A DNA stretch of 64,000 nucleotides from Vibrio sp. AND4 (GCF_000171815.1 NZ_ABGR01000011.1:32761-96760), one strand, 5' to 3'. Positions 48,406 through 58,217 are shown, counted from the first letter of the stretch. Numbers and translations are program-made. Notes: generated by a model not told the origin, from the letters alone.

Positions 48406-49221
48406 ATGGATAAGTTTGAAATTGAAGGCCAGAAACTTGCTTACTTAGATACGGGTGAGGGCCCTGTACTTCTGTTTGGTCATAACTACCTTTGGGATTG
48501 CCAAATGTGGGCACCACAGATTGAAGTGTTGAGCCAATCATACCGTTGCATCGTACCGGACCTTTGGGCGCACGGTGAGTCGGATGCCGCGCCAGCTTCA
48601 ACACGATCTTTAACAGATTGCGCTCAGCATATGTTGGCGCTGATGGACCATTTAGCGATTGAACAGTTCTCTGTTGTTGGCTTGTCTGTGGGCGGCATGT
48701 GGGGGGCTGAACTTACCTCTCAAGCGCCACAGCGCGTTAAGTCATTGGTTCTAATGGATACATTCATTGGTCTAGAGCCGGAGGTGATGCATAACAAGTA
48801 TTTTGCTATGCTGGATACCATCAGCAAATTACAAGCGGTGCCAGCACCCATTGTAGAAGCCGTGACACCGCTGTTTTTCGCTAATAATGTCGAGCAAGTG
48901 AATCCAAGCTTGGTTACATCCTTTAAGCAGAGTCTTGAAAGGCTGCAAGGGGAGCGTGCCGTTGAGGTAGCGCGTGTTGGTCGTATGGTGTTTGGCCGTC
49001 GTGATGTGATTGAAGACGCTGAAATGTTTGCGTTGCCAACCTTGATTGCGGTTGGGCGTGAAGATAAGCCTCGTCCCGTCTTTGAATCCTATTTAATGCA
49101 TGACTGCATTACCGGCAGTGAGCTCGTTGAGATCCCAGAGGCTGGACACATGAGTTGTCTAGAGCAGCCAGAATTCGTCAATCAAATGCTATTGGACTTT
49201 CTAAACAAAGTGCACGCATAG
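48406..49221 (+). CDS. Alpha/beta hydrolase, substrate unknown
   Basis: A 271-residue alpha/beta-fold hydrolase without signal peptide. The nucleophile elbow is GLSVGG with Ser94; Asp220 (VGREDKPRP) and His248 (EAGHMSCLEQP) complete the likely triad. The oxyanion-side motif reads FGHNYLWD instead of HG. Sequence type is close to 3-oxoadipate enol-lactonase-like esterases, but no aromatic-degradation genes are near. It stands alone between two terminators. The ribosome site is AAAGGATAC. Confidence 0.85.
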   Translation: MDKFEIEGQKLAYLDTGEGPVLLFGHNYLWDCQMWAPQIEVLSQSYRCIVPDLWAHGESDAAPASTRSLTDCAQHMLALMDHLAIEQFSVVGLSVGGMWGAELTSQAPQRVKSLVLMDTFIGLEPEVMHNKYFAMLDTISKLQAVPAPIVEAVTPLFFANNVEQVNPSLVTSFKQSLERLQGERAVEVARVGRMVFGRRDVIEDAEMFALPTLIAVGREDKPRPVFESYLMHDCITGSELVEIPEAGHMSCLEQPEFVNQMLLDFLNKVHA

Positions 49222-49245
49222 CGCTAAGTTTAAAAGCTTAAAACT

Positions 49246-49275
49246 AAAAAACTCGGTATCAGGCCGAGTTTTTTT
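49246..49275. terminator. Bidirectional terminator, hydrolase gene and plsY
   Basis: AAAAAACTCGG pairs with CCGAGTTTTTT around a seven-base loop. It overlaps the plsY stop codon region. Confidence 0.85.
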
Positions 49276-49870
49276 CTATCGGTTTCTTCTCGCCAATCTT
49301 AGGCTCTTCACCGGACAGTAAACGGCGGATATTCTGATGATGTTTAAACACGATTAAGCAGCACAGCATGGCAACGGGTAAGGTGTATTGCGGCTTAAAC
49401 ATCCAAGTATAAAGCGGTGTTAAAAGTACAGTAGTTAATGCAGCCACAGAAGAGTAGCGGAATAAAAGGGCGACCCCGAGCCATGTCAGTATAACTAACC
49501 CTGTTAAGTCCAAACCGATCGGCGCAATGGCACCAAGTGCCGTTGCTACCCCTTTGCCACCTTTAAAGTGGAAGAAGATCGGATACATGTGACCAAGACA
49601 AGCGGCAATAGCAATGACACCCAGTATGATAGGCTCGATATTAAGGAAGTAACCGCCCCAAACCGGGATGGTGCCTTTGAGCATGTCACAGAGTAATACC
49701 GCCACCGCTGCCCCCTTGCCGCCAATACGTAATACATTGGTGGCTCCTGGATTATTGGACCCCACGTTACGCGGGTCTGGCAGCTTCAATAAACGACAAA
49801 TCAGCACCGCACTGGAAATTGAACCCAGTAAATAGGCGGCCATTGTCATGATCAGTGCCAGTGCGTCCAT
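49259..49870 (-). CDS. plsY: Acyl-phosphate glycerol-3-phosphate acyltransferase
   Basis: A 203-residue, five-helix inner-membrane enzyme that moves an acyl group from acyl phosphate to glycerol-3-phosphate. The conserved motifs are GSNNPGATN and [11 protein letters not shown]. It begins [20 protein letters not shown]. It is divergent from folB, as around E. coli ygiH. Confidence 0.97.
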   Translation of the reverse strand: MDALALIMTMAAYLLGSISSAVLICRLLKLPDPRNVGSNNPGATNVLRIGGKGAAVAVLLCDMLKGTIPVWGGYFLNIEPIILGVIAIAACLGHMYPIFFHFKGGKGVATALGAIAPIGLDLTGLVILTWLGVALLFRYSSVAALTTVLLTPLYTWMFKPQYTLPVAMLCCLIVFKHHQNIRRLLSGEEPKIGEKKPIEKNSA

Positions 49871-50010
49871 AGAAGTCCTTGATGGATTTGAATTTAATGC
49901 TCACTTCCTGAGTAATTGCTATCATACCGCGATTTCGCTGCGAGCAAAAATACTCTCTTCAATAGAGCTTGCATTATGGGGTTTCTTGTATATAAAGAAT
50001 CTTCGCAGTT

Positions 50011-50072
50011 TATACCCGAGTGACTTTTGCTGCCAATTGACGTTGTCGAGGGCTACACAGCTCACTTGGATA
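50011..50072. repeat. Degenerate intergenic repeat-like element, copy C
   Basis: This stretch has TATACCCGAGTGAC at one end and CTCACTTGGATA at the other, resembling the outer ends of the 47-base repeats at 10831 and 21660. The interior does not align well, so membership is uncertain. It sits in the plsY-folB divergent region. Confidence 0.3.
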
Positions 50073-50132
50073 CAATAGTACGATCACATTGCCCAAACCG
50101 GGTATCCGACTTCTGAGATAGAAGGACATAAG

Positions 50133-50492
50133 ATGGCTCTGGATAAAGTTTTTATTGAACAGTTAGCAGTAATCACCACCATAGGCGTTTACGACTGGGA
50201 ACAGCAAATCAAGCAGAAGCTGGTTCTGGATATCGAAATGGCGCATGATAACAAGCCGGCGGGTAAGAGTGATGATGTTCAAGATGCGCTGGACTACTCA
50301 CAGGTGAGTGAAGCGGTATTAAACCACATTGAAAATGGTCGTTTCCTGTTGGTTGAGCGCGTTGCAGAAGAAGTCGCAGAGCTTATCATGCAGCGTTTCT
50401 CTGTGCCTTGGGTGAAAATTCGTTTAGCTAAACCTGGTGCAGTTCCTCAAGCACGCGCAGTAGGCGTCGTGATTGAACGGGGCCAAGCATGA
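50133..50492 (+). CDS. folB: Dihydroneopterin aldolase
   Basis: A 119-residue enzyme of folate synthesis that cleaves (and epimerises) 7,8-dihydroneopterin. It begins MALDKVFIEQLAVITTIGVYDWE and has DALDYSQV, FLLVERVAEEVAELIM and RLAKPGAVPQA. Its stop overlaps the folK start by four bases. Confidence 0.97.
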   Translation: MALDKVFIEQLAVITTIGVYDWEQQIKQKLVLDIEMAHDNKPAGKSDDVQDALDYSQVSEAVLNHIENGRFLLVERVAEEVAELIMQRFSVPWVKIRLAKPGAVPQARAVGVVIERGQA

Positions 50493-50971
50493 TCAAAACA
50501 TATATCGGTATAGGCACTAATATTGAAAGAGAGCATCACGCACTTGTCGCTTATCAAGAGTTGCAAAAGCTTGGTTGCGATCTGTGTGTGTCGCCGATAT
50601 ATGAATGTGAGCCAGTCGGCTTTAGCAGTCAAAACTTCTACAACTTCGTGATTCGTTTCTCCACGGAGTTGTCACTCGAAGAATTGAGTTACCGTTTACG
50701 TGAGATTGAATTTCAGTGGGGGCGTGAAGAAAACGCGCAAAAGTATCAGGATCGAACCTTAGATCTTGATATCGTCTTGTTCGGTGAGTGCACTTCGCAG
50801 CAAAAACCTGAGCTACCTCGCAGTGATATTTACAAATACCCATTTGTGACAAAGCCCCTGTATGATCTCGATCCTCAATTGGTGATCCCCGGCGATGGGA
50901 GAACCATCGCCGATATTTGGCAGGCGATGCAGCCTGTCGATTCACTCAAACCAGTTTCCTTTTCACTTTAA
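50489..50971 (+). CDS. folK: HPPK: hydroxymethyldihydropterin pyrophosphokinase
   Basis: A 160-residue kinase acting right after FolB, transferring pyrophosphate from ATP to 6-hydroxymethyl-7,8-dihydropterin. It shows YIGIGTNIEREHHAL, YECEPVGFSSQNFYNFV, and DRTLDLDIVLFG with the magnesium-binding aspartates. The pairing with folB by a four-base overlap means coupled translation. It is a Vibrio-type second-copy-like arrangement; E. coli folK is elsewhere with pcnB. Confidence 0.93.
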   Translation: MIKTYIGIGTNIEREHHALVAYQELQKLGCDLCVSPIYECEPVGFSSQNFYNFVIRFSTELSLEELSYRLREIEFQWGREENAQKYQDRTLDLDIVLFGECTSQQKPELPRSDIYKYPFVTKPLYDLDPQLVIPGDGRTIADIWQAMQPVDSLKPVSFSL

Positions 50972-50985
50972 TCTGAGTTGTTTAC

Positions 50986-51789
50986 ATGAGTTACTTTGAA
51001 GCCTTTATTTTGGCTCTGATTCAGGGTCTAACAGAGTTTTTGCCAATTTCCAGTTCTGCTCACTTGATATTACCCTCAGCCATCCTTGGTTGGGAAGATC
51101 AGGGCTTGGCATTTGATGTTGCTGTCCACGTTGGTACGTTGATGGCGGTGGTGATCTATTTCCGTCAAGAAGTGATAACACTTTTCCAAGCACTGTTTGC
51201 CTCTATCTTCAAAGGTGACCGCAGTAAAGAAGCCAAACTGGCATGGATGATCGCTCTCGCAACGATCCCTGCATGCGTGTTTGGCCTGCTAATGAAAGAC
51301 ATCATTGAGATCTATTTGCGTAGTGCTTATGTGATCGCAACCACGACCATCATTTTCGGTCTGCTGCTTTGGTGGGTGGATAAGAATGCGAAGTTAGTGG
51401 CAGACGAGTACCAAACAGGCTGGAAGAAAGCACTGTTCATTGGTATTGCTCAAGCCTTGGCCATGATTCCTGGCACGTCACGCTCTGGTGCAACCATCAC
51501 CGCAGCGCTTTATTTAGGCTTTACCCGTGAAGCGGCGGCGCGTTTTTCATTCTTGATGTCTATTCCAATCATCACCTTGGCGGGGGGCTACCTAGGTATG
51601 AAATTGGTGACAAGTGGTGAGCCCGTGCACATAGGCTTCCTGTTGACAGGCATTGTGACTTCATTTATCAGTGCGTACATCTGTATCCACTTCTTTTTGA
51701 AGATGATTTCTCGTATGGGTATGACACCGTTTGTGATTTACCGCTTGATTCTGGGCTTCGGCTTGTTTGCTTTCTTGCTGACCGCTTAA
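50986..51789 (+). CDS. uppP: Undecaprenyl-diphosphatase
   Basis: A 267-residue inner-membrane protein (BacA) that dephosphorylates C55-PP to recycle the carrier lipid for peptidoglycan and O-antigen. The two signature motifs are [14 protein letters not shown] and [12 protein letters not shown], each in a re-entrant loop. About eight helices are predicted. It follows folK after 14 bases and is closed by a terminator. Confidence 0.97.
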   Translation: MSYFEAFILALIQGLTEFLPISSSAHLILPSAILGWEDQGLAFDVAVHVGTLMAVVIYFRQEVITLFQALFASIFKGDRSKEAKLAWMIALATIPACVFGLLMKDIIEIYLRSAYVIATTTIIFGLLLWWVDKNAKLVADEYQTGWKKALFIGIAQALAMIPGTSRSGATITAALYLGFTREAAARFSFLMSIPIITLAGGYLGMKLVTSGEPVHIGFLLTGIVTSFISAYICIHFFLKMISRMGMTPFVIYRLILGFGLFAFLLTA

Positions 51790-51803
51790 ACCCAATTCGA
51801 ACG

Positions 51804-51839
51804 AAAACGCCCGCTTTTTATAGCGGGCGTTTTGTTTTT
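51804..51839 (+). terminator. folB-folK-uppP terminator
   Basis: AAAACGCCCGC pairs with GCGGGCGTTTT around an eight-base loop, then GTTTTTG. Confidence 0.85.
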
Positions 51840-51871
51840 GAGTCTGAACATCTTTGGCTTACTCGTCTGGC

Positions 51872-53092
51872 CTATTTACCTAGAGCGACTCTAACTGCCC
51901 CAACGCGGCGCTTTTCTTGCTCTTCGCGTATTGCTGGTCCTTTGAAACCGTCTTTAATAATGGCTTGTACATCAACCGATGCCGCCGCTTGATAAGCTCG
52001 TATAAACAGTTCTGCTTGCGGGTATGGCTGGTTTTCTAACCCCTTGCGACCAGCATGATCGGCTTGGCAGCAGATTAAGATATCTTGCAGGCGTTCGGCT
52101 TTACGCCACACATCAAACTTGTTGAGGATCTTGATGATGGTTTGTGGTTTAAGCTCAGCTGCTCGGTGGATATTAGAGTGTTGCTCGCACACCATTAATG
52201 CCAAGTCGCGGAACTCATTTGGCACCCGTACGCGATCGCACAGCTTCTTGATAAGTTTTAAACCTGTGTGGCAATGCATTTTATGACTTGGCCATTCGCT
52301 TTCTGGCGTGACGCCTTTACCCAAGTCATGCACTTGCGCAGCAAATCGAACGGATAGCGAATCACTTAGCTTCGCTGCCTGCTTCGCCACCATTAATGTG
52401 TGAATACCTGTATCGATCTCTGGGTGCCATTTCTCAGGTTGAGGCACACCAAACAGCGCATCAACCTCTGGTAAGACAATGGCTAATGCACCACATTCTC
52501 TGAGTACAGATAAAAAGACATCAGGGCAAGAAGTCGAAAGTGATTTATGCCATTCTTGCCAAACACGTTCTGGTGTCAGTGTGCTTAACTCTCCGGATTC
52601 TGCTACGTCGCGCATCAGTTGTATGGTTTCTTCTGCGACATTAAAACCTAAGTGGGCTAACTTAGCAGCGAAGCGGGCCACTCGTAAAACACGCAGTGGA
52701 TCTTCGATAAAAGCCTGTGAAACATGGCGTAGCACTTTATTTTGCAGATCGTTTTGACCGCCATAGGGGTCGTAAAGCTTACCCTTGTCATCCATCGCCA
52801 TGGCGTTGATGGTCAAGTCTCGACGAATTAAGTCTTCTTCAAGTGTGACGCTTTGGTCAAAGAAGCATTCGAAGCCTGTGTAGCCAGCACCAGATTTTCT
52901 TTCGGTTCGTGCAAGGGCATGCTCCTCTTTGTTTTTAGGGTGTAAGAAGACAGGAAAGTCTTTTCCCACAGCGGTGTAGCCTTGGGCGAGCATCATTTCT
53001 GGGGTTGCGCCAACCACTACCCAATCTTTGTCATTACTATCAATACCGAGCAAATGATCCCGAACTGCACCACCGACTAAATAAACCTGCAC
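51872..53092 (-). CDS. cca: CCA-adding tRNA nucleotidyltransferase (multifunctional)
   Basis: A 406-residue class II enzyme that adds or repairs the CCA end of tRNAs. The nucleotidyltransferase motif is YLVGGAVRDHLLGIDSNDKDW with the catalytic aspartates DKD; RRDLTINAMAMD follows. A C-terminal HD domain (QVHDLGKGVT) gives phosphohydrolase activities as in E. coli Cca. It is convergent with uppP, as in enterics. Confidence 0.97.
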   Translation of the reverse strand: MQVYLVGGAVRDHLLGIDSNDKDWVVVGATPEMMLAQGYTAVGKDFPVFLHPKNKEEHALARTERKSGAGYTGFECFFDQSVTLEEDLIRRDLTINAMAMDDKGKLYDPYGGQNDLQNKVLRHVSQAFIEDPLRVLRVARFAAKLAHLGFNVAEETIQLMRDVAESGELSTLTPERVWQEWHKSLSTSCPDVFLSVLRECGALAIVLPEVDALFGVPQPEKWHPEIDTGIHTLMVAKQAAKLSDSLSVRFAAQVHDLGKGVTPESEWPSHKMHCHTGLKLIKKLCDRVRVPNEFRDLALMVCEQHSNIHRAAELKPQTIIKILNKFDVWRKAERLQDILICCQADHAGRKGLENQPYPQAELFIRAYQAAASVDVQAIIKDGFKGPAIREEQEKRRVGAVRVALGK

Positions 53093-53418
53093 GAATAACC
53101 TCTAATTTATGGATATGACGTTGGACATTGTAGCAAGCAATGGTAACGTGCTTATACCCCCAAGTCACCTCAATGTCAGGTGTGCAGAGTTTCCCTTTTA
53201 TCAGAGAAAATACCGTTGTTTACCTTAATGATTTTTTGGCGATGGTAAGCATGGTTTCTGGTGCGCAAAGTCTTAACCGTGTCGCGGAATCCAACAATAA
53301 CTGCTGAAACGTAAGACTGCTTGGGGATAAAAAGAACTAAAACGAAGAGTGAGTGTCTCTTTTAAGTCTATCAAGGAATTGCCCGAACGATTGTGGGTGG
53401 GTTTTAGCTGGAGATCCT
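53093..53418. other. cca-gspA divergent region with repeat fragment
   Basis: About 326 bases without a gene. It holds a repeat-like fragment at 53153-53191 and an AGTCTTA/TAAGACT inverted repeat (about 53267 and 53307) of unknown role. No clear promoter hexamers were assigned. The ribosome site for gspA is GGAGAT at 53410. Confidence 0.45.
53153..53191. repeat. Partial intergenic repeat, copy D
   Basis: TATACCCCCAAGTCACCTC followed by AATGTCAGGT and a downstream CAGAG aligns with the reverse complement of the left two thirds of the 47-base units at 10831 and 21660. The right end is missing, so it looks decayed. Confidence 0.45.
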
Positions 53419-55044
53419 ATGTATAAGGACTTTTTTGGGTTTGTTGAACTGCCATTTTCTATTGTTCCAAACTCGCGTTATCTGTACCTGAGCCAACGTC
53501 ACAAAGAGGCGATCACCCACCTTCAAGCGGGATTAGGTGATGGTGGTGGTTTTGCCATGCTTACTGGCGAGGTGGGAACAGGTAAAACTACTGTTGCAAA
53601 AGTGATGTTGGCGAACTTGGATGAGAACACCAAGGCGGGGTTGATCCTAAATCCTACTTTCTCGAGTCGAGATTTACTCGAAGCCATCTGCGATGAATTT
53701 AAAGTGACCTATCCGCAAGAGGCAACGCTCAAGCAGCTTAACCAAGCGATTCATGATTACCTGCTACGTAATCATGAGTCGGGCTGGACAACCTTGTTAG
53801 TGATTGATGAGGCTCAGCACTTGGCAGCAGATGTGCTGGAGCAATTGCGTCTGTTAACCAATTTAGAGACGGATACGCGAAAGCTACTTAAAGTCTTGTT
53901 GGTTGGTCAGCCAGAACTACAGCGTTTATTACAAACCACGCAACTGCGTCAGCTCGCTCAACGTATTACGGGGCGTTACCATTTACTGCCATTGGATGAA
54001 AAGGAAACCGCTGACTACATTGCTTTTCGTTTGCATACCGCTGGAGGTGATAAGCTGCTGTTTGGCCTTAGTTCTAGCAAGCTCATCGCTAAATACAGCC
54101 ATGGTATCCCGCGTTTGATTAACCTAATTTGTGACAAATCGCTGTACATGAGTTATCACAAAGGAAATGTGGTTGTCGATAAGCAAACGGTGCATCAAGC
54201 TTGTGAAGAGGTGATTCAATTCCAAGCGGAGATTTATCAGCAAGAGCGACCCGTTCGTCGCGGTTTTGAGTGGCCAATTTGGGGCTCGGCTCTTATTGGT
54301 GTTTGTGCTGCCGTTGGTATCGGCTGGGCAGTCATGCAACAAATGCCGTTACCCTCCACTCTGGATGCTCAGCCCGTGCCAATGGCTCAAGTGATGGCAC
54401 CACAAGCGGTTGTCCCTGCGATTGATGAACAACTCACTGATGAACAGCGTAATTTGCTGTTACAGCAGACTCAGTCGAATCTAGCGGTGAACGAGCTTTA
54501 CAAGTTATGGGGATATCGAGCTGCGGTACGTGACAACTTGTGTTTATCAGAGCCTCAATCGACCATGCGTTGTGAGCGTAAAATGGCAACATGGCCATTA
54601 TTGGTGCAACAAAACCGCCCAGTGATTTTAGAACTGAATTACCAGAGCCAAGTCGGTTATGTGATTCTTTACGCGCTTGGTGACAACAAAGTCGACGTGC
54701 TCAATGGTAGCCAGCGCCTTCGCTTGCCAGTGTCATGGCTCAAGCCGCTATGGCAGGGCAACATTATCGAATTATGGCAAGCCCCGCTGAGAGATACGCT
54801 GCGCTCAGATATGGAAGGGCCTGCGATTGATGTTCTTGACCAATTATTGGCACAAGCGGTAAACGAGCAACCGCTTGGGAGCGAGGTTTACGACAGTGAA
54901 CTCAAAGAGCGGGTTGAGCTGTTCCAACGTTGGCAAGGAATCGGTGTCGATGGCATTGCAGGTAAACAGACCTTAGAACGATTGCAGCAGAGTGTCCAAA
55001 TTGATGCCCCGCCGCTTAAAGAGATTAATGAGGAGGACGCATAA
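53419..55044 (+). CDS. gspA: General secretion pathway ATPase GspA (ExeA-like)
   Basis: A 541-residue inner-membrane AAA+ protein that, with GspB, helps insert the type II secretion secretin GspD through peptidoglycan. The ATG at 53419 (MYKDFFGFVELPFSIVPN) follows GGAGAT. Walker A is GEVGTGKTT (50-58), Walker B LLVIDEAQHL (127-136). One membrane helix lies near 285-305, a periplasmic part follows, and the C-terminus is a peptidoglycan-binding domain (FQRWQGIGVDGIAGKQTLERL). It overlaps gspB by one base. Confidence 0.94.
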   Translation: MYKDFFGFVELPFSIVPNSRYLYLSQRHKEAITHLQAGLGDGGGFAMLTGEVGTGKTTVAKVMLANLDENTKAGLILNPTFSSRDLLEAICDEFKVTYPQEATLKQLNQAIHDYLLRNHESGWTTLLVIDEAQHLAADVLEQLRLLTNLETDTRKLLKVLLVGQPELQRLLQTTQLRQLAQRITGRYHLLPLDEKETADYIAFRLHTAGGDKLLFGLSSSKLIAKYSHGIPRLINLICDKSLYMSYHKGNVVVDKQTVHQACEEVIQFQAEIYQQERPVRRGFEWPIWGSALIGVCAAVGIGWAVMQQMPLPSTLDAQPVPMAQVMAPQAVVPAIDEQLTDEQRNLLLQQTQSNLAVNELYKLWGYRAAVRDNLCLSEPQSTMRCERKMATWPLLVQQNRPVILELNYQSQVGYVILYALGDNKVDVLNGSQRLRLPVSWLKPLWQGNIIELWQAPLRDTLRSDMEGPAIDVLDQLLAQAVNEQPLGSEVYDSELKERVELFQRWQGIGVDGIAGKQTLERLQQSVQIDAPPLKEINEEDA

Positions 55045-55766
55045 TGTCTGTCATCAAGCATGTTGGGCTCTTTCTATTGCCAATCACTCTTACTGCGGTT
55101 GGTGCCGCTTGGTATTTGGAACTGTTTGCTCGAGAATCGGCCGTTCCTATGGATACAGAGAAAGCGCAACCTGTAGCCGAGCCAATAATACCCGTGGTCA
55201 AAGCAAAATTTGAAAGCCTGAGTTATCCCGATGAATCGCAATTGATGCCACTCGATCGAGAGTGGCCAATCGCCGAATTACCGCAAAATTTCAGTACCGC
55301 TGTTGAGCAAGACTACGTGGCGAACAATACGACTCCCAAAGAGCAGGAGCGACTGGAATTTTTGCCGCAAACGCTAAAAACCAGCCCGACAATGCAAAGG
55401 CATGATGATCAAGGTTTATCACTGAATGATATCGACTTGTCCTCATTGTCACCTGATCTGGCGATGAAGGTCGAGAACGCCCTAGCAAACAATAATCAAC
55501 CGCTGCTGAAGCCTTCTTCATCCATCGGTAATTTGGAAGGTGAGACGCAACAGTGGCAAGGTAGATTGCCAGCGCTGAACCTACAGACGCACTTGTACTC
55601 AAGTGATGTGAACCGCCGTCGGGTGAAGATCAATAACGTGGATTACCATCAGGGGGATGTGGTTGATGGACAAGTGACTTTGGAAGAGATCCAGCCACAA
55701 GCGGTGATCATTCAATTCCAAGGTGAGCAAATCCGTGTACCCGCTTTGTATGAGTGGGAGGGGTAA
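55044..55766 (+). CDS. gspB: General secretion pathway protein GspB (ExeB-like)
   Basis: A 240-residue partner of GspA. An N-terminal anchor (HVGLFLLPITLTAVGAAWYL, about 6-25) is followed by a low-complexity periplasmic linker and the conserved GspB domain at about 185-240 (LPALNLQTHLYSSDVNRRRV, VNGxxYxxGD-like INNVDYHQGD). The start overlaps the gspA stop (TAATG). Other type II secretion genes are not in the window. Confidence 0.92.
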   Translation: MSVIKHVGLFLLPITLTAVGAAWYLELFARESAVPMDTEKAQPVAEPIIPVVKAKFESLSYPDESQLMPLDREWPIAELPQNFSTAVEQDYVANNTTPKEQERLEFLPQTLKTSPTMQRHDDQGLSLNDIDLSSLSPDLAMKVENALANNNQPLLKPSSSIGNLEGETQQWQGRLPALNLQTHLYSSDVNRRRVKINNVDYHQGDVVDGQVTLEEIQPQAVIIQFQGEQIRVPALYEWEG

Positions 55767-55820
55767 TGCATGAGTGGAAAGGGTAATTAATCCGCTTACT
55801 TTTGTTCTTAGTTCAATTAG

Positions 55821-55848
55821 CCAGTGAGTTTCTACCGCTGGTTTTTTT
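55821..55848 (+). terminator. gspAB terminator
   Basis: CCAGTG pairs with CGCTGG (one G-U) around a nine-base loop, then a run of seven T. Confidence 0.7.
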
Positions 55849-55966
55849 GTATCTCCTACTCGTCGTTTGTCATTTTTAATGACTTCAGCGGGAGAGGGTA
55901 AAATATCGAAAGGGTTTATTGATGGCGTTACACAGAGCTCGGTGAGATGAGGCCAACAAAAAAGCC

Positions 55967-55994
55967 AGTCACATATGACTGGCTATTTTGATTC
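55967..55994 (-). terminator. Terminator of the SH3-domain protein gene
   Basis: On the minus strand AGCCAGTCA pairs with TGACTGGCT around a four-base loop, followed by TTTTTT. Confidence 0.85.
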
Positions 55995-56021
55995 GAGATC
56001 TTATCCGTTAGCTGAAAGCGA

Positions 56022-56633
56022 TTATGCCCAACCTGCTGGCGATTTCTTTCTGCGAGGGATGAGGTGTGGCAGTAGCAAGCCAAAGAGCAAACCCAGACCA
56101 GCAACAGCGCCACCATAAGTGAAGTACTTAAGTAGCATGTCGTCTTTTTGAGTGTCTAGCTTCGCGCGAAGTTCACGGTTTTCTGTTTCAACAGAAGTCA
56201 GCTGATCGCTGATTTCAGAGTATTTCTTTTCTAGATCTGAAATCTGTTGGTTGCGAGTTTCCAGCGACGTCACTAGACCCGCCTTTTCAGTGTCTGAGTT
56301 CTGGCGTGCGTTCGCCAATTGTTCTTTCACTTCTTTCAGCTCTTTCTCTATACGAGGAAGGCGGATGGCCATGCTTTCTTGGTTTGTCACAAACTTGTTT
56401 TGCACCCAGCCTGTACGGCCGCGAGCGTCACGGATTTTTGTGTAACCCGTGTCTTTGTTTGTTTGAAGAAGTTGTACTTTAGAGCCGGCGTTAACACTGC
56501 CCATAATGCGGTAAGTGTTGTTTGGGCCAGAGTGCATAAAAGTGAATAGGTCATCAGAAATATAACGGTCTGCCGCTAGTGCTGCTGGCGCTGCTAGCAA
56601 AGTAAACAAAACCGTGATGATTAGTTTTTTCAC
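56022..56633 (-). CDS. ygiM: TIGR04211-family SH3 domain protein (YgiM-like)
   Basis: A 203-residue envelope protein. A signal peptide (MKKLIITVLFTLLAAPAALAA) leads to a bacterial SH3 domain (about 25-87, YRIMGSVNAGSKVQLLQTN, then GRTGWVQNKFV). A coiled coil follows (about 90-165), then a C-terminal helix (YGGAVAGLGLLFGLLLPHLI) and a basic tail RRKKS. Thus most of the protein is periplasmic with a membrane anchor at the end. Its location near cca and ygiF mirrors E. coli ygiM. Role unknown. Confidence 0.9.
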   Translation of the reverse strand: MKKLIITVLFTLLAAPAALAADRYISDDLFTFMHSGPNNTYRIMGSVNAGSKVQLLQTNKDTGYTKIRDARGRTGWVQNKFVTNQESMAIRLPRIEKELKEVKEQLANARQNSDTEKAGLVTSLETRNQQISDLEKKYSEISDQLTSVETENRELRAKLDTQKDDMLLKYFTYGGAVAGLGLLFGLLLPHLIPRRKKSPAGWA

Positions 56634-56735
56634 AGTAAATCCCTTAACGATTTTCTTGGATACAGCTTTGGCACCGAATTATTGGAGCCGGAAATAGATG
56701 AATAGTATTCAGTTTCAAACTTTGGTGCAACAAAG

Positions 56736-56756
56736 AAGGGAGGCAAGACCTCCCTT
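56736..56756 (-). terminator. Phosphate permease terminator
   Basis: AAGGGAGG pairs with CCTCCCTT around a five-base loop; on the minus strand it is followed by the T-rich CTTTGTTG. Confidence 0.65.
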
Positions 56757-56826
56757 TCTGTGTGTTTGAGTCAATAATGACAATGCGTTTACATTGCATT
56801 GACTCGACGCATTATGCTAACACAGC

Positions 56827-58086
56827 TTACGAGAACATTGCTTGGATACTGTAGAAGAAGATGACGGCTAATAGTGCGCCTGCAGGTAGCGTCACGATCC
56901 AAGATGCAACAATGTTACGAACCACACCTAGGTTAAGTGCAGCAATACCGCGAGCAAAACCTACACCTAACACCGCACCAACAAGTGTTTGCGTTGTAGA
57001 GATTGGCAGGCCAGTGCCTGAAGCGAGAACAACGGTACATGCCGTTGCTAGCTGAGCGGCAAAACCACGGCTTGGGGTTAGTTCAGTAATACCTGTACCA
57101 ACGGTTGCCATTACTTTGTGACCGAGTGTCGCAAGACCAACCACGATTCCGAAACCACCCAGAGGAAGAATCCACCACGCGATAGTGCTCTTCGCTGTGA
57201 CTTCACCCATGTGTTCAACGGTTGAAACAACGGCAGACAGTGGACCTATGGCGTTAGCTACGTCATTTGAGCCATGAGCAAATGCCATCGCACATGCTGT
57301 GATAACCATTAGCACGCTGAAGATGCCTTCTACACCAGCAAAGCCACGATCTTCCTCGCGATTTGCGAATTTCTTCTGAATGTAGAAGTAACCACCAATC
57401 ATTACTGCAGCAGAGACCATTAATGCCCACATCCATGCCTCACCATTGCTTAAGTGAAGACCAACGTGTTTTAGTCCTTTCTTAATGGTGACAAGCGCAA
57501 TCACCATAGTCGTGATGAACATGTAAACCGGAACGAAACGTTTGGCGTTAAATAGCGGGTTCTCTGTATCAAAGATCAGACGCTGTGCACTGACAAAAAT
57601 CAGGTAAGCAAAGAAACCTGAGATAACCGGGGTAATGATCCAGCTACCGACAATCCCCTGAACGCTGGCCCAATCAACGGCTTCTGTACCTACGGATACG
57701 CATGCAAAACCGATGATCGCACCAATGATGGAGTGAGTGGTTGAGACAGGCCAGCCCATGTAAGAAGCCAGTAAAAGCCAAGTACCAGCAGCAAGAAGCG
57801 CTGACATCATACCGTAGACAAGGATGTCAGGTTGGCTAGCAAATAGCGATGTTTCGATAACACCTTTACGGATGGTGTCAGTGACTTCACCGCCAGCAAG
57901 GTATGCACCAGCAAATTCAAAGATCATCGCAATGATGATGGCTTGTTTTACGGTAAGTGCTTTTGAGCCAACAGATGTGCCCATCGCATTAGCAACGTCA
58001 TTCGCGCCAATACCAACTGCCATCATTAATCCAAAGAGCGCAGCAACAATAATCAGGACAGTACCGTAGTTCGCAAGGATATCCAT
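56827..58086 (-). CDS. Inorganic phosphate transporter, PiT family
   Basis: A 419-residue, about eleven-helix symporter for phosphate. It has the twin PiT signatures, one per internal repeat: GANDVANAMGTSVGS near the N-terminus and GSNDVANAIGPLSAV in the second half. A soluble loop lies around 205-250. It follows a PhoU-like DUF47 protein on the same strand after 131 bases, a pairing typical for low-affinity phosphate uptake. The counter-ion (Na+ or H+) cannot be read off. Confidence 0.93.
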   Translation of the reverse strand: MDILANYGTVLIIVAALFGLMMAVGIGANDVANAMGTSVGSKALTVKQAIIIAMIFEFAGAYLAGGEVTDTIRKGVIETSLFASQPDILVYGMMSALLAAGTWLLLASYMGWPVSTTHSIIGAIIGFACVSVGTEAVDWASVQGIVGSWIITPVISGFFAYLIFVSAQRLIFDTENPLFNAKRFVPVYMFITTMVIALVTIKKGLKHVGLHLSNGEAWMWALMVSAAVMIGGYFYIQKKFANREEDRGFAGVEGIFSVLMVITACAMAFAHGSNDVANAIGPLSAVVSTVEHMGEVTAKSTIAWWILPLGGFGIVVGLATLGHKVMATVGTGITELTPSRGFAAQLATACTVVLASGTGLPISTTQTLVGAVLGVGFARGIAALNLGVVRNIVASWIVTLPAGALLAVIFFYSIQAMFS

Positions 58087-58217
58087 CGTAATACCTAGTT
58101 GTTTTATAACAAGCGGAGCAATCTATAAAGCGCATTAAGCCATATGACGGTGAGTTCTGTCATCGTCTATCTGGCGCGCGTTAATCATGCTCTTCGTTAT
58201 GTCGTTAACTTTATGTT

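Noticed and set aside
50489..50971. folK as an acquired second copy
   Set aside because: It is fused by a four-base overlap to folB with matching base composition; nothing in the window shows transfer, and whether another folK exists cannot be seen here.
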